The notes: generated from the sequence alone by a model not told the origin. Shown: positions 53,057-61,288, counted from the first letter of the stretch. The stretch is DNA of 64,000 bases from an uncultured Prevotellaceae bacterium (GCA_900316285.1 ONCG01000007.1:1-64000), one strand, 5' to 3'. Program-made: numbers and translations.

Positions 53057-54421
53057 TTAGAACTTCACCTCGCCATTAATCTTGACGTTCTTCGCCGTAG
53101 TCTGAGGAATCAGCGAGAGGTTGAAGGCCTGGCGCTCGTCTTGCACATCGATATCCTCGAAAGTGAAGGCCTCGAGCTTGTATTTCTCGCTGGTACCCAC
53201 ATCGAAGAAGTTGCGGCAGGTCATCCGGATGTTCTTCATCACGATGTTATTGCATTGCGAAAGGGGCATGTCGGGCCGGTTCTCGGGTTGGAAGAACTGC
53301 GTCCAAGGCCTCACAACGAGGAAGCTGCCCGTGCGACCGGTGATGTCGCTCACGGTGACATATTCGTAGTGCTGAGGCGTGTCGGGGCGCATCTTCAGCC
53401 AAAGCACGCGGTTGGCGTCGTCAGCCTGACATTGGCGGAGAATGACGTTCCGATCGTGGAGCGACTCGCTGCCCAGCGTCAGGCAACCATGTACGCGACC
53501 ATAGTGGCATTGCTCGATGAGGATGCGCTCGCAGGGTCCGTTCTCAGGCATCTGGTCGGCCCATGTGCCCTTACCGCCCTTCAGCACCACAGCATCGTCG
53601 CACACATGCATGTAGCACCCGCGCACCACCACATCCTTGCAGACATCAATGTCGATGGCATCCGAACTCGGCGCCCCGTGCTCACGGCCGGCGAAGTCGA
53701 ACACACCACCCGTTGGCGCATAGATGAAGCAATCGACATAGCGCACGCGCTCACAACGATAGAGGTGGTTGGTCCAGAAGGGTGAGTTGATGGTGCGAAC
53801 ACCCTGCACGGTGACGTTCTTCGAGTTCGAGAAATACACCAGTCGTGGCCGCTGGGCATCTTTGTTCGTGCACTGGGGGTTCCACTCGCGCCTGATCCAG
53901 AACTCCTGCCAGTAGTGACGGCCGTTGCCATCAATGGTACCGGGGCCGAGAATCGTAAAGCCGTCGAGGCCGTCGGCATTCACCAAAGCAGGGAAATACT
54001 TACATGTCTGACCCTCTATGCGCGTCGTACACACGGGGAAATCGGCGATGCGGTCGGAACCCTTCAGCCGCGCACCCTGCTGAAGCCAGAGGTGAGTGCC
54101 CTGTCGGAAGTGCAACGCGCCTGAGAGAAACACGCCCTGCGGAATCACCACCACGCCACCACCCTGCTCGGCAGCCTGGTCGATGACGCGCTGAAGGGCC
54201 TGCGTCTGCACCGTCAGCGAGTCGTCGCCTCGCACTCCATAGTCGGTCACCAGCCACTGGCGTCCCAGCTGGCTGACGTCGATGCGAGTGGTGTCAGTGA
54301 ACCATGCTTCCATACGTGTGCCGTCGGGCCACGTGGGAGCTACTGGCTGTTGTTTCTTTTTAGCCTGCAGAGCCGTCGAGAGCATCACGAGCAGGCATAG
54401 CAATGAGAGGATTCGTTTCAT
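53057..54421 (-). CDS. Glycoside hydrolase family 28 (polygalacturonase-type)
   Basis: The 454-residue secreted protein has a signal peptide (LLCLLVMLSTALQA) and the GH28 right-handed beta-helix: GVRGDDSLTVQTQALQRVID, ILGPGTIDGNGRHYW, VRTINSPFWTNHLYRC, the catalytic aspartates in DAIDIDVCKDVVV and HVCDDAVVLKGG (about residue 275), and HGCLTLGSES. GH28 enzymes hydrolyse alpha-1,4-galacturonosyl or rhamnogalacturonan linkages; which one cannot be decided by eye. It has its own full-consensus promoter and is the first gene of the pectin cluster. Confidence 0.92.
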   Translation of the reverse strand: MKRILSLLCLLVMLSTALQAKKKQQPVAPTWPDGTRMEAWFTDTTRIDVSQLGRQWLVTDYGVRGDDSLTVQTQALQRVIDQAAEQGGGVVVIPQGVFLSGALHFRQGTHLWLQQGARLKGSDRIADFPVCTTRIEGQTCKYFPALVNADGLDGFTILGPGTIDGNGRHYWQEFWIRREWNPQCTNKDAQRPRLVYFSNSKNVTVQGVRTINSPFWTNHLYRCERVRYVDCFIYAPTGGVFDFAGREHGAPSSDAIDIDVCKDVVVRGCYMHVCDDAVVLKGGKGTWADQMPENGPCERILIEQCHYGRVHGCLTLGSESLHDRNVILRQCQADDANRVLWLKMRPDTPQHYEYVTVSDITGRTGSFLVVRPWTQFFQPENRPDMPLSQCNNIVMKNIRMTCRNFFDVGTSEKYKLEAFTFEDIDVQDERQAFNLSLIPQTTAKNVKINGEVKF

Positions 54422-54470
54422 ATTGGGTTAGTGAAAAGTGAGTGATTCGACCAAGTTATCTTTCTTGATG

Positions 54471-54502
54471 CAAAGTTACAAAAAAATTTTGAGACGGCCA
54501 AA
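54471..54502 (-). promoter_or_regulatory. Promoter of the GH28 gene
   Basis: Minus strand: TTTG (54499-54502), 20-bp spacer, TAACTTTG (54471-54478). The leader is about 45 nt. Between here and 54785 I see no further feature. Confidence 0.75.
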
Positions 54503-54784
54503 TCTGAGCTCCCATAACTCGTTAAAATTTGTAAACAAATCGGGATTTTGAGCAATTATTTTAGAAAACTTACCTTCTCATGCTAACAACTCAGATGAAA
54601 AGGTCAACGTTTCCAGTACGAAGTCCACTAACCCGGGAAAAGGGACAACAAAAGTAGGAAAGCAGGCAACCTGTTCAGAGAGATAAGTCAACAGAATCAG
54701 TATAATAAACAGTAATTAACAAAACAACAACAAATCAAGGCTCAAAAGGAGTCAACACTATACAGGGAAAGACAATGCTAACAA

Positions 54785-54945
54785 CGAACAATCGAACGAA
54801 CAGACGAACGAACGAACAGACGAACAGTTATTTCTAAGACTTAGAATGAGACTTTATTATTATATTATATATAATATAATAATAAAACTTTCTAAGCCGT
54901 TTCTGAAAGAAACTGTTCAACTGTTCGTACTGTTCGTTCGGTTCA
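54785..54945. repeat. Long imperfect inverted repeat with AT-rich centre and GAAC iterations
   Basis: The centre is a perfect 34-bp palindrome of A/T only (54853-54886, TTTATTATTATATTATA and its complement). Outside it, CTTAGA/TCTAAG pair. Further out the left arm GAACGAACAGACGAACAGTT (54810-54829) matches the complement of 54919-54939 with one inserted base. The left side also repeats the unit GAACGAACAGAC. No ORF is present. Confidence 0.75.
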
Positions 54946-54989
54946 TCAGGGGTGTATTTGTCCAATCAACAACGCGATCATAATTGCAA

Positions 54990-55793
54990 TTAATATGGAC
55001 GACACAAAGGCAATCGTCTCCACACCCAACGAGGAAGCAGTCGCCAACCAGCCACGAGAAGTCGGTAGCGCCAGTCGATGATGCGGATATGTGGTTTCTT
55101 TTCAATAGCGTTAACTATCTGATGAGCTACACTTTGTGCATTTAGCTTCAAGGGAAAGTTCGAGCCCTCGATGAGTGGAGTGTCGACAAAACCTGGACGG
55201 ATATCGGTGATGCTGATGTCCAAACAGAGGTTCGTGGAGAGCTGTTCGAGGGCTTCAAGATAGGTGTTCTGGAAGGCTTTCGTGGCACTATACGAAGGAG
55301 CCGGACCGAGTCCTTTCGTGCCGGCAATCGACGAAATGGCCACAATATGACCGCCTTTTCTGCCCAATTTCTTGCATTTTTCGGAAGTTTTTTGAGCATT
55401 TTCGCCGATTTCATCGTGATTTTTATCGCGAAAATAGCGAAAAGCAGCACCCACCAAGCGGGTGAAACCAAGGCCGTTGGTGTCGACGGTAGCAAGTTCA
55501 ATGTCTGACTCAAGCTCAAGATTTTGCTTGCCGATGCCCGACATATGGACATAGACATCCATGCCACCAAGACGGTCGATGAGTGCATGAAGGCGCTCTT
55601 CTGCATCAGGCTTTGTTACGTCAACTTGTTCTGACACAGCGAGTTGAGGATATTCGTTACACAATTCGTCGAGCGCATTTTTACGTCTGGCGGCCAAGCC
55701 CACATGCCAGCCTTTTGCCAGCAACAAGCGAGCCACTTCGCGCCCCATACCCGAGGAGGCGCCCATCACAATTGCACGTTTATTTGTTCCCAT
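54990..55793 (-). CDS. SDR family oxidoreductase
   Basis: A 267-residue classical short-chain dehydrogenase/reductase: cofactor motif GASSGMG (residues 11-17), the catalytic Ser155, Tyr168 and Lys172 in AISSIAGTKGLGPAPSYSATKAF, and a basic, hydrophobic C-terminus (YRLLVAGWRLLPRWVWRRLP) that could associate with the membrane. Substrate unknown. Odd: about 22 residues at 126-147 (DEIGENAQKTSEKCKKLGRK), Lys/Glu-rich, lie just before the beta strand GGHIVAISS where most SDRs have a short turn. No clear promoter is seen upstream. Confidence 0.85.
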   Translation of the reverse strand: MGTNKRAIVMGASSGMGREVARLLLAKGWHVGLAARRKNALDELCNEYPQLAVSEQVDVTKPDAEERLHALIDRLGGMDVYVHMSGIGKQNLELESDIELATVDTNGLGFTRLVGAAFRYFRDKNHDEIGENAQKTSEKCKKLGRKGGHIVAISSIAGTKGLGPAPSYSATKAFQNTYLEALEQLSTNLCLDISITDIRPGFVDTPLIEGSNFPLKLNAQSVAHQIVNAIEKKPHIRIIDWRYRLLVAGWRLLPRWVWRRLPLCRPY

Positions 55794-55845
55794 AAGTTGC
55801 GATTTTATAGTGAAAATATGGTCGAAATATATAGAAATACAACAA

Positions 55846-55919
55846 AATGTAGGGACGCGGCGTGCCGCGTTATTGGATTTTGCTTTCCCCCTCTAGTTAC
55901 GCGGGCCGCGTCCCTACAT
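55846..55919. repeat. REP-like double-hairpin element E6
   Basis: AATGTAGGGACGCGGCGTGC on the left and GGGCCGCGTCCCTACAT on the right, with the conserved GTTATTGGA after the left hairpin. It ends 17 bp before the 22-bp array of locus C. Confidence 0.85.
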
Positions 55920-55936
55920 CTGAGGCCCACCTCTAT

Positions 55937-56099
55937 AGCATTGCTCCTTTGCCTCCAGAGCATAGCTCCTAAGCCTCTAAAGCATAGCTCCTAAACCTCT
56001 AGAGCATACCTCCTAAGCCTCTAAAGCATTGCTCTTAAACCTCTAGAGCATTGCTCTTAAGCCTCTAAAGCACGTCTCCTTCTGCACAAAAACATCCCT
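55937..56099. repeat. 22-bp-period AGC-WWW-GCT array, locus C
   Basis: Eight cores begin at 55937, 55959, 55981, 56003, 56025, 56047, 56069 and 56091, exactly 22 bp apart. The first six are AGCATTGCT or AGCATAGCT or one change from them; the last two (AGCACGTCT, AACATCCCT) have decayed. The intervals are nearly uniform (CCTAAGCCTCTAA, CTTAAACCTCTAG). The array lies between the divergent SDR and sppA genes, upstream of the sppA promoter. Confidence 0.9.
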
Positions 56100-56198
56100 C
56101 TGATGCTCCAAACCACAGCTTTCGAGCGCATAAACACCCGCTTTTCGCCTACAAAAATACGATTATTATTTAATAAGGTGAAAGAAATGCATGATTTT

Positions 56199-56230
56199 TT
56201 TGCGATTTTTCAAAACATTTCGTAACTTTG
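56199..56230 (+). promoter_or_regulatory. sppA promoter
   Basis: TTTG (56199-56202), 20-bp spacer, TAACTTTG (56223-56230): full consensus, about 35 bp before the sppA ATG. Confidence 0.75.
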
Positions 56231-56265
56231 CAAGTTAGAATATTCAACAAACAAATAAAACGCTT

Positions 56266-58035
56266 ATGAAAGATTTCTTCAAGTATGTGCTGGCTACCAT
56301 CGTCGGCATCGTGATTTTAGGACTGATTCTCACCATTCTGGGTGCTATGAGCCTCGTGGGAATGGTCGCTTCGGGTGAGGCCACAAAGAATGTTGGCAAC
56401 AACTCCGTGCTGGTAATGAACCTCTCTGGAAGCATGGAGGAACAGTCGGGCGACGACACTATGTCCAAGTTCCTCGGCTCGGCAGCAGGCACCGTAGGTC
56501 TGCACGAGACCCTTCAGGCCATTCGCAAGGCCAAGGACAACGACAACGTAAAAGGCATCTACTTGGAGGCTGGCGCCTTCTCGTCGGACTATGCCTCGAT
56601 GCAAGAGGTGCGCAACGCCCTACTCGACTTCAAGAAGTCGGGCAAGTGGATTGTAGCATATGGCGACACCTACACGCAGGGCACCTACTATCTCTGCTCC
56701 GTTGCCGACAAAGTTTGGCTGAATCCCAACGGTGAAATCGACTGGCACGGCATTGCCTCCGAGCCGATGTTCGTGAAGGATCTGCTGGCCAAGGTGGGCA
56801 TCAAGATGCAGGTCATCAAGGTGGGTAAGTATAAGAGTGCAACAGAAATGTACACCGAAGACCGCATGAGCGACGCCAACCGCGAGCAGACACAGGCCTA
56901 CATCGATGGTCTCTGGCGCAATGTGGTGAAAGCCGTCAGCGATAGCCGTAAGATCTCGGTAGACACGCTGAATGCATACGCCGACCGGCTGGTTATGTTC
57001 GAAGGTGCCGAAGCCCTGAAGAAGCTAAAGCTCGTCGACGGCCTGCTCTATCACGATCAGGTGAAAGCCGAGGTGAAGAAATTGCTCGAGATTGACGAGG
57101 ACAAGAGCATCAGCCAGATCAGCATCGGCGACATGCAGTTTGTGAAGCAGAAGAACGACGGTGAGAAGATTGCCGTATACTATGCCTATGGCGACATCGT
57201 GGACCAGCCCGCAGAGGGAATCCTTATGGGCGGAGGCCATCAGATTGTCACTAAGGAGGTGACCAAAGACCTGCAGGCTCTTGCCGACGACGACAAGGTG
57301 AAGGCTGTGGTGCTGCGCGTGAACTCGCCGGGTGGCTCAGCCTATGCTTCCGAGCAAATCTGGCACCAGGTGGAGCTGCTGAAGGCCAAGAAGCCGGTGG
57401 TTGTCTCGATGGGCGGCTATGCTGCTTCGGGCGGCTACTACATCAGCTCGGGTGCCAACTACATCATTGCCGAACCCACCACGCTCACGGGTTCCATCGG
57501 AATCTTCGGCGTCATCCCCGACCGTTCAGAACTCATGACAAAGAAGCTCGGTCTGAAGTTCGATGAGGTGAAGACCAACCGCAACGCTGCCTTCGGCTCG
57601 AGCTCGCGTCCCTTTAACGCTGAGGAGCTGGGCTATCTGCAGTCCTACATCAACCGAGGCTACCAGTTATTCCGCAAGCGCGTCGCCGATGGTCGTAAGA
57701 TGACCGTCGACCAGGTGGAAGCCATCGCTCAGGGTCACGTCTTCACGGGTGAGGATGCCCTGAAGATCAAGCTCGTCGATGAGCTTGGAGGCCTCGACAA
57801 GGCCGTCGCCAAGGCTGCCCAGCTGGCAAAGGTCGACGAGTACTACACCGCAGCCTATCCCACACAGCCATCGCTCTTCGAGCAGCTCATGAACCAGGCA
57901 AATGGTGGTAACTACCTCGATGAACAACTGCGTGTGACACTCGGCGAGTACTACAAGCCCTTCATGCTCATGCGCGAAGCTTCACAGATGAGTCCAGTAC
58001 AGGCACGCCTGCCCTATTATTTGAACATCCGTTAA
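56266..58035 (+). CDS. sppA: Signal peptide peptidase SppA, long (67K) type
   Basis: A membrane-anchored S49 serine protease that degrades cleaved signal peptides. The 589-residue protein has an N-terminal transmembrane helix (LATIVGIVILGLILTILGAM) and two tandem S49 domains. The catalytic lysine is at about residue 188-190 in KVGKYKSATEM of the first domain, and the nucleophile Ser near residue 388 is in GGYAASGGYYIS of the second, as in the E. coli tetramer-forming type. It is followed by lpxK after a 63-bp spacer that holds a 9-bp tandem array. Confidence 0.94.
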   Translation: MKDFFKYVLATIVGIVILGLILTILGAMSLVGMVASGEATKNVGNNSVLVMNLSGSMEEQSGDDTMSKFLGSAAGTVGLHETLQAIRKAKDNDNVKGIYLEAGAFSSDYASMQEVRNALLDFKKSGKWIVAYGDTYTQGTYYLCSVADKVWLNPNGEIDWHGIASEPMFVKDLLAKVGIKMQVIKVGKYKSATEMYTEDRMSDANREQTQAYIDGLWRNVVKAVSDSRKISVDTLNAYADRLVMFEGAEALKKLKLVDGLLYHDQVKAEVKKLLEIDEDKSISQISIGDMQFVKQKNDGEKIAVYYAYGDIVDQPAEGILMGGGHQIVTKEVTKDLQALADDDKVKAVVLRVNSPGGSAYASEQIWHQVELLKAKKPVVVSMGGYAASGGYYISSGANYIIAEPTTLTGSIGIFGVIPDRSELMTKKLGLKFDEVKTNRNAAFGSSSRPFNAEELGYLQSYINRGYQLFRKRVADGRKMTVDQVEAIAQGHVFTGEDALKIKLVDELGGLDKAVAKAAQLAKVDEYYTAAYPTQPSLFEQLMNQANGGNYLDEQLRVTLGEYYKPFMLMREASQMSPVQARLPYYLNIR

Positions 58036-58036
58036 A

Positions 58037-58090
58037 TCTAGAAACTCTAGAAACTCTAGGATATCTAGGATTTCTAGAATCTTCAGAAAA
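58037..58090. repeat. TCTAGAAAC tandem array, exact 9-bp period
   Basis: Six consecutive 9-mers (TCTAGAAAC twice, TCTAGGATA, TCTAGGATT, TCTAGAATC, TTCAGAAAA) start 2 bp after the sppA stop codon and fill most of the sppA-lpxK spacer. Confidence 0.9.
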
Positions 58091-58098
58091 AGAAAGCT

Positions 58099-59319
58099 AT
58101 GCGACGCGAGGGCGACTTCATCAGTATCAACGAATGGCTGCTGCCACTAAGCTGGATCTATGGCTTCATGGTGCGCTTCAGGAACCAGTTGTTCGACCTG
58201 GGCATTCTGAAGAGCCGCGCCTATAAGATTCCTGTCATCTCGGTGGGAAATATCACCGTGGGCGGTGCCGGAAAAACCCCTCACGTGGAACACCTCGTAC
58301 GACTAATGCAGGACAAGATACAGGTGGCGGTGCTCTCGCGAGGCTATAAGCGGAAGACGAAGGGATATGTTCTCGCTAATGCCGACACCTCGGTGACCGA
58401 CATTGGCGACGAACCCTTCCAGATGATGCGGAAGTTCCCCAAAGCCTATGTGGCGGTAGACAAGAAGCGCCGCAACGGCATCGACCGCCTCACCACCGAC
58501 GAGGCAACCAACAACGTCGACGTCATCCTGCTCGACGATGCCTTCCAGCATCGCTACGTGAAGCCGGGCATCAACATCTTGCTCATCGACTATCACCGAC
58601 TCATCATCTACGACCGCATGTTGCCGGCAGGCAGGCTTCGCGAGCCCTCGAAGGGCAAGCAGCGTGCCGATATGGTGATCATCACCAAGTGTCCGAAGGA
58701 CCTGAAGCCGATGGAGTATCGTGTGCTCACAAGGGCTCTTGGCCTCTTCCCCTATCAGGACTTGTTCTTCACTACGTTGGAATACGGCTCGCTGACACCG
58801 CTCTTCCCCAACGAAGCAACAGCCATCAAAACCGCTGAGACGAATCAGAAGACGGAGTCGCCATCCTTGTCGATGATTCCCGCCGAGACGTCTGTGTTGC
58901 TGCTCACGGGCATTGCCTCGCCCCAGCAGATGATTGACGACCTCACGCCCTATTGCAAGGCCATTGCGCCCCTTACCTTCCGCGACCATCACTACTTCCG
59001 CCCGAAGGACATCGGTCGCATCAACGCGGCCTTCGAACAACTGCCTGAACCTCGCATGATCATCACAACGGAGAAAGATGCCGCCCGCCTCTATCAGGTG
59101 GAAGGACTCTCGGAGGAGGTCAGAAAGAACATCTACGCCTTGCCTATCAAGATTAAGTTCATGCTCGAACAAGAAGAAAACTTTAACAACAAAATCCTTA
59201 GCTATGTACAAAAAAATTCAAGAAACAGCATCCTGGTTAAAACAAAGGATGACATCAAGCCCAAAGATAGCAGTCATTCTGGGGAGCGGCCTCGGAGAAT
59301 TAGCTTCAGAGATAACTGA
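58099..59319 (+). CDS. lpxK: Tetraacyldisaccharide 4'-kinase
   Basis: LpxK phosphorylates the 4' position of the lipid A disaccharide at the inner membrane. The 406-residue product has an N-terminal membrane-associated helix (LLPLSWIYGFMVRFRN), Walker A VGNITVGGAGKTP (about 50-62), LSRGYKRKTKGYV, GDEPFQMMRK and LLDDAFQHRYV, all diagnostic. The last 38 codons lie over the start of the purine nucleoside phosphorylase gene in another frame; this Lys/Ser/Arg-rich end is unlike LpxK and may be a lineage-specific extension. Confidence 0.95.
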   Translation: MRREGDFISINEWLLPLSWIYGFMVRFRNQLFDLGILKSRAYKIPVISVGNITVGGAGKTPHVEHLVRLMQDKIQVAVLSRGYKRKTKGYVLANADTSVTDIGDEPFQMMRKFPKAYVAVDKKRRNGIDRLTTDEATNNVDVILLDDAFQHRYVKPGINILLIDYHRLIIYDRMLPAGRLREPSKGKQRADMVIITKCPKDLKPMEYRVLTRALGLFPYQDLFFTTLEYGSLTPLFPNEATAIKTAETNQKTESPSLSMIPAETSVLLLTGIASPQQMIDDLTPYCKAIAPLTFRDHHYFRPKDIGRINAAFEQLPEPRMIITTEKDAARLYQVEGLSEEVRKNIYALPIKIKFMLEQEENFNNKILSYVQKNSRNSILVKTKDDIKPKDSSHSGERPRRISFRDN

Positions 59320-60016
59320 TGCCATAGAGATTCCTTATGGTGACATACCCAACTTCCCTGTGTCGACCGTCGAGGGACATAGCGGAAAACTCATCTTCGG
59401 AAAGTTGGGAGGCAAGGACATCATGGCCATGAAGGGTCGCTTCCACTACTACGAAGGATGGTCGATGAGGGAGGTCACCTTCCCGGAGCGCGTGATGTAC
59501 GAGCTGGGCATCGAGACACTCTTCGTGTCGAATGCCGCCGGCGGCATGTGCCCGGACTTCCGCATCGGCGATCTGATGGTCATCACCGACCACATCAACT
59601 TCTTCCCAGAGCACCCGCTACACGGACCGAACTTCCCAACAGGACCACGCTTCCCCGATATGCATCAAGTCTACGACCCTAAGCTCATCAAGCTTGCCGA
59701 CACGATTGCTGAGGAGAAGAACATCCGTCTGGTTCACGGCGTTTACGTGGGTGTGCAGGGACCGACCTTCGAGACTCCCGCCGAATACCGCATGTATGCG
59801 AAGCTGGGCGGTCAGGCCATTGGCATGTCGACCGTTCCCGAAGTCATCGTTGCCCATCATTGTGGCATCAAGACCTTCGGTATCAGCGTCATCACCGACC
59901 TCGGCGGCTTCGACCCACCCGTTCAGGTGAGCCACGAGGAAGTGCAGGAGGCTGCCAACCGCGCCCAGCCCATCATGACCGCTCTCATCAGCGAGATGAT
60001 CAAGCGCCTCGGATAA
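59204..60016 (+). CDS. Purine nucleoside phosphorylase
   Basis: A 270-residue trimeric-type PNP (PunA/class II) cleaving purine nucleosides with phosphate. Motifs: AVILGSGLGELA (phosphate-binding Ser), FPVSTVEGHSGKLIFGKLGG, RFHYYEGW, SNAAGGM, GVQGPTFETPAEYRM and GISVITDLGG. Start ATG 59204 gives the normal N-terminus. The gene begins inside lpxK and overlaps it by 116 bp in a different frame, so translation of the two is likely coupled or competing. Confidence 0.93.
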   Translation: MYKKIQETASWLKQRMTSSPKIAVILGSGLGELASEITDAIEIPYGDIPNFPVSTVEGHSGKLIFGKLGGKDIMAMKGRFHYYEGWSMREVTFPERVMYELGIETLFVSNAAGGMCPDFRIGDLMVITDHINFFPEHPLHGPNFPTGPRFPDMHQVYDPKLIKLADTIAEEKNIRLVHGVYVGVQGPTFETPAEYRMYAKLGGQAIGMSTVPEVIVAHHCGIKTFGISVITDLGGFDPPVQVSHEEVQEAANRAQPIMTALISEMIKRLG

Positions 60017-60098
60017 ATCCTTCCCCGCTCATCAGGCCCTACTTCGTTTGAGCCGCCCCGTTAGGCGTTCCCATCCGGTCTCGCCTCGTGTTCCCTAT

Positions 60099-60116
60099 GT
60101 TGCGATACATCGCAAC
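60099..60116. other. Hairpin in the pnp-thiL spacer
   Basis: GTTGCGAT (60099-60106) and ATCGCAAC (60109-60116) form a perfect 8-bp stem with a 2-nt loop at DNA level, 21 bp before the thiL ATG. There is no U tract, so it is not a standard terminator. Confidence 0.45.
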
Positions 60117-60137
60117 CCCAAACATAATAAAAAACAA

Positions 60138-61244
60138 ATGGACATCGCAAAACTCGGTGAGTTCGGTCTGATCGACCATCTCACCAAAGACATCAAGCCC
60201 CAAAACGAATCAACCCGCTACGGCGTTGGCGACGACTGCGCCGTGCTTCACTATCCCCAGAGCGAGGTGCTCGTCACCTCCGACATGCTCATGGAGGGCA
60301 TACACTTCGACCTCACCTACATCTCCATGCAGCACCTCGGCTACAAGTCGGCAATGGTGAACATCAGCGACATCTTCGCGATGAACGGCACACCGCGCCA
60401 GCTCATCGTGAGCATCGCCCTCAGCAAGCGCTTCACGGTGGAAGACCTCGAGGACTTCTATCGTGGCCTTCGGGCAGCATGCGAAAAGTGGAACGTCGAC
60501 ATCGTAGGCGGCGACACCACCTCTTCCTATACAGGTCTTGCCATTAGCATCACTTGCATCGGCGAGGCTGCCAGCGAAGACATCGTCTACCGGAAGGGCG
60601 CTCACGACACCGATCTCGTTTGCGTCTCCGGCGACCTCGGAGCCGCCTACATGGGCCTACAACTGCTCGAGCGCGAGAAGGCTGTCTACTATGGTCAGGT
60701 GAACGACCTTCAGAAGAAGATTGCCGAAGCCAAAACCGCCAACGACACGAAGCGCTACACATCGCTTCAAGAGGAGTTGGCCTCGTTCAACTTCCAGCCT
60801 GACTTCGCCGGCAAGGAGTATCTCCTACAACGCCAGCTGGAACCAGATGCTCGCGGCGACATCATCGCTCGTCTGCGCCAGGCAGGCATACGCCCTACGG
60901 CTATGATGGACATCAGCGACGGTCTCTCGTCGGAACTGCTCCACATCTGCAAGCAATCGGGAGTGGGTTGCCGCATCTATGAGAAGAATCTGCCCATCGA
61001 CTACCAGACGGCTGTGATGGCTGAGGAGATGAATCTGAACGTCACCACATGTGCGATGAATGGCGGCGAAGACTACGAGCTGCTATTCACCGTTCCTATC
61101 GGCGATCACGAGAAGATACAGGACATCGATGGAATCCGTCTCATCGGGCACATCACCAAACCGGAACTGGGCACTCTTCTTGTAACCCGCGACAACCAGG
61201 AATTTCCGCTCCAAGCACAAGGTTGGAACCCCTTAAAAGGGTAA
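60138..61244 (+). CDS. thiL: Thiamine-phosphate kinase
   Basis: ThiL phosphorylates thiamine monophosphate to thiamine diphosphate. The 368-residue protein has GEFGLIDHLTK, YGVGDDCAVL, TSDMLMEGIHFDL, VGGDTTSS, MMDISDGLSSEL and NGGEDYELLFTV, the family signature. It is about 25-40 residues longer than most ThiL; an insertion of about 45 residues around 180-225 includes a Lys/Glu-rich likely coiled coil (NDLQKKIAEAKTANDTKRY). Start ATG 60138 is chosen because upstream residues do not match the family. Confidence 0.94.
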   Translation: MDIAKLGEFGLIDHLTKDIKPQNESTRYGVGDDCAVLHYPQSEVLVTSDMLMEGIHFDLTYISMQHLGYKSAMVNISDIFAMNGTPRQLIVSIALSKRFTVEDLEDFYRGLRAACEKWNVDIVGGDTTSSYTGLAISITCIGEAASEDIVYRKGAHDTDLVCVSGDLGAAYMGLQLLEREKAVYYGQVNDLQKKIAEAKTANDTKRYTSLQEELASFNFQPDFAGKEYLLQRQLEPDARGDIIARLRQAGIRPTAMMDISDGLSSELLHICKQSGVGCRIYEKNLPIDYQTAVMAEEMNLNVTTCAMNGGEDYELLFTVPIGDHEKIQDIDGIRLIGHITKPELGTLLVTRDNQEFPLQAQGWNPLKG

Positions 61245-61288
61245 AAACAAGAAAAAAACGCTTTTTTAGAAAAAAAGTTCCGAAAAAG

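Noticed and set aside
54785-54945. Replication origin or plasmid origin with iterons
   Set aside because: The GAAC repeats and A/T palindrome resemble iterons, but no replication initiator gene is near and the surroundings are ordinary chromosomal genes.
60017-60137. TPP riboswitch upstream of thiL
   Set aside because: The CUGAGA and ACCUGA-type conserved segments of a TPP riboswitch are absent.
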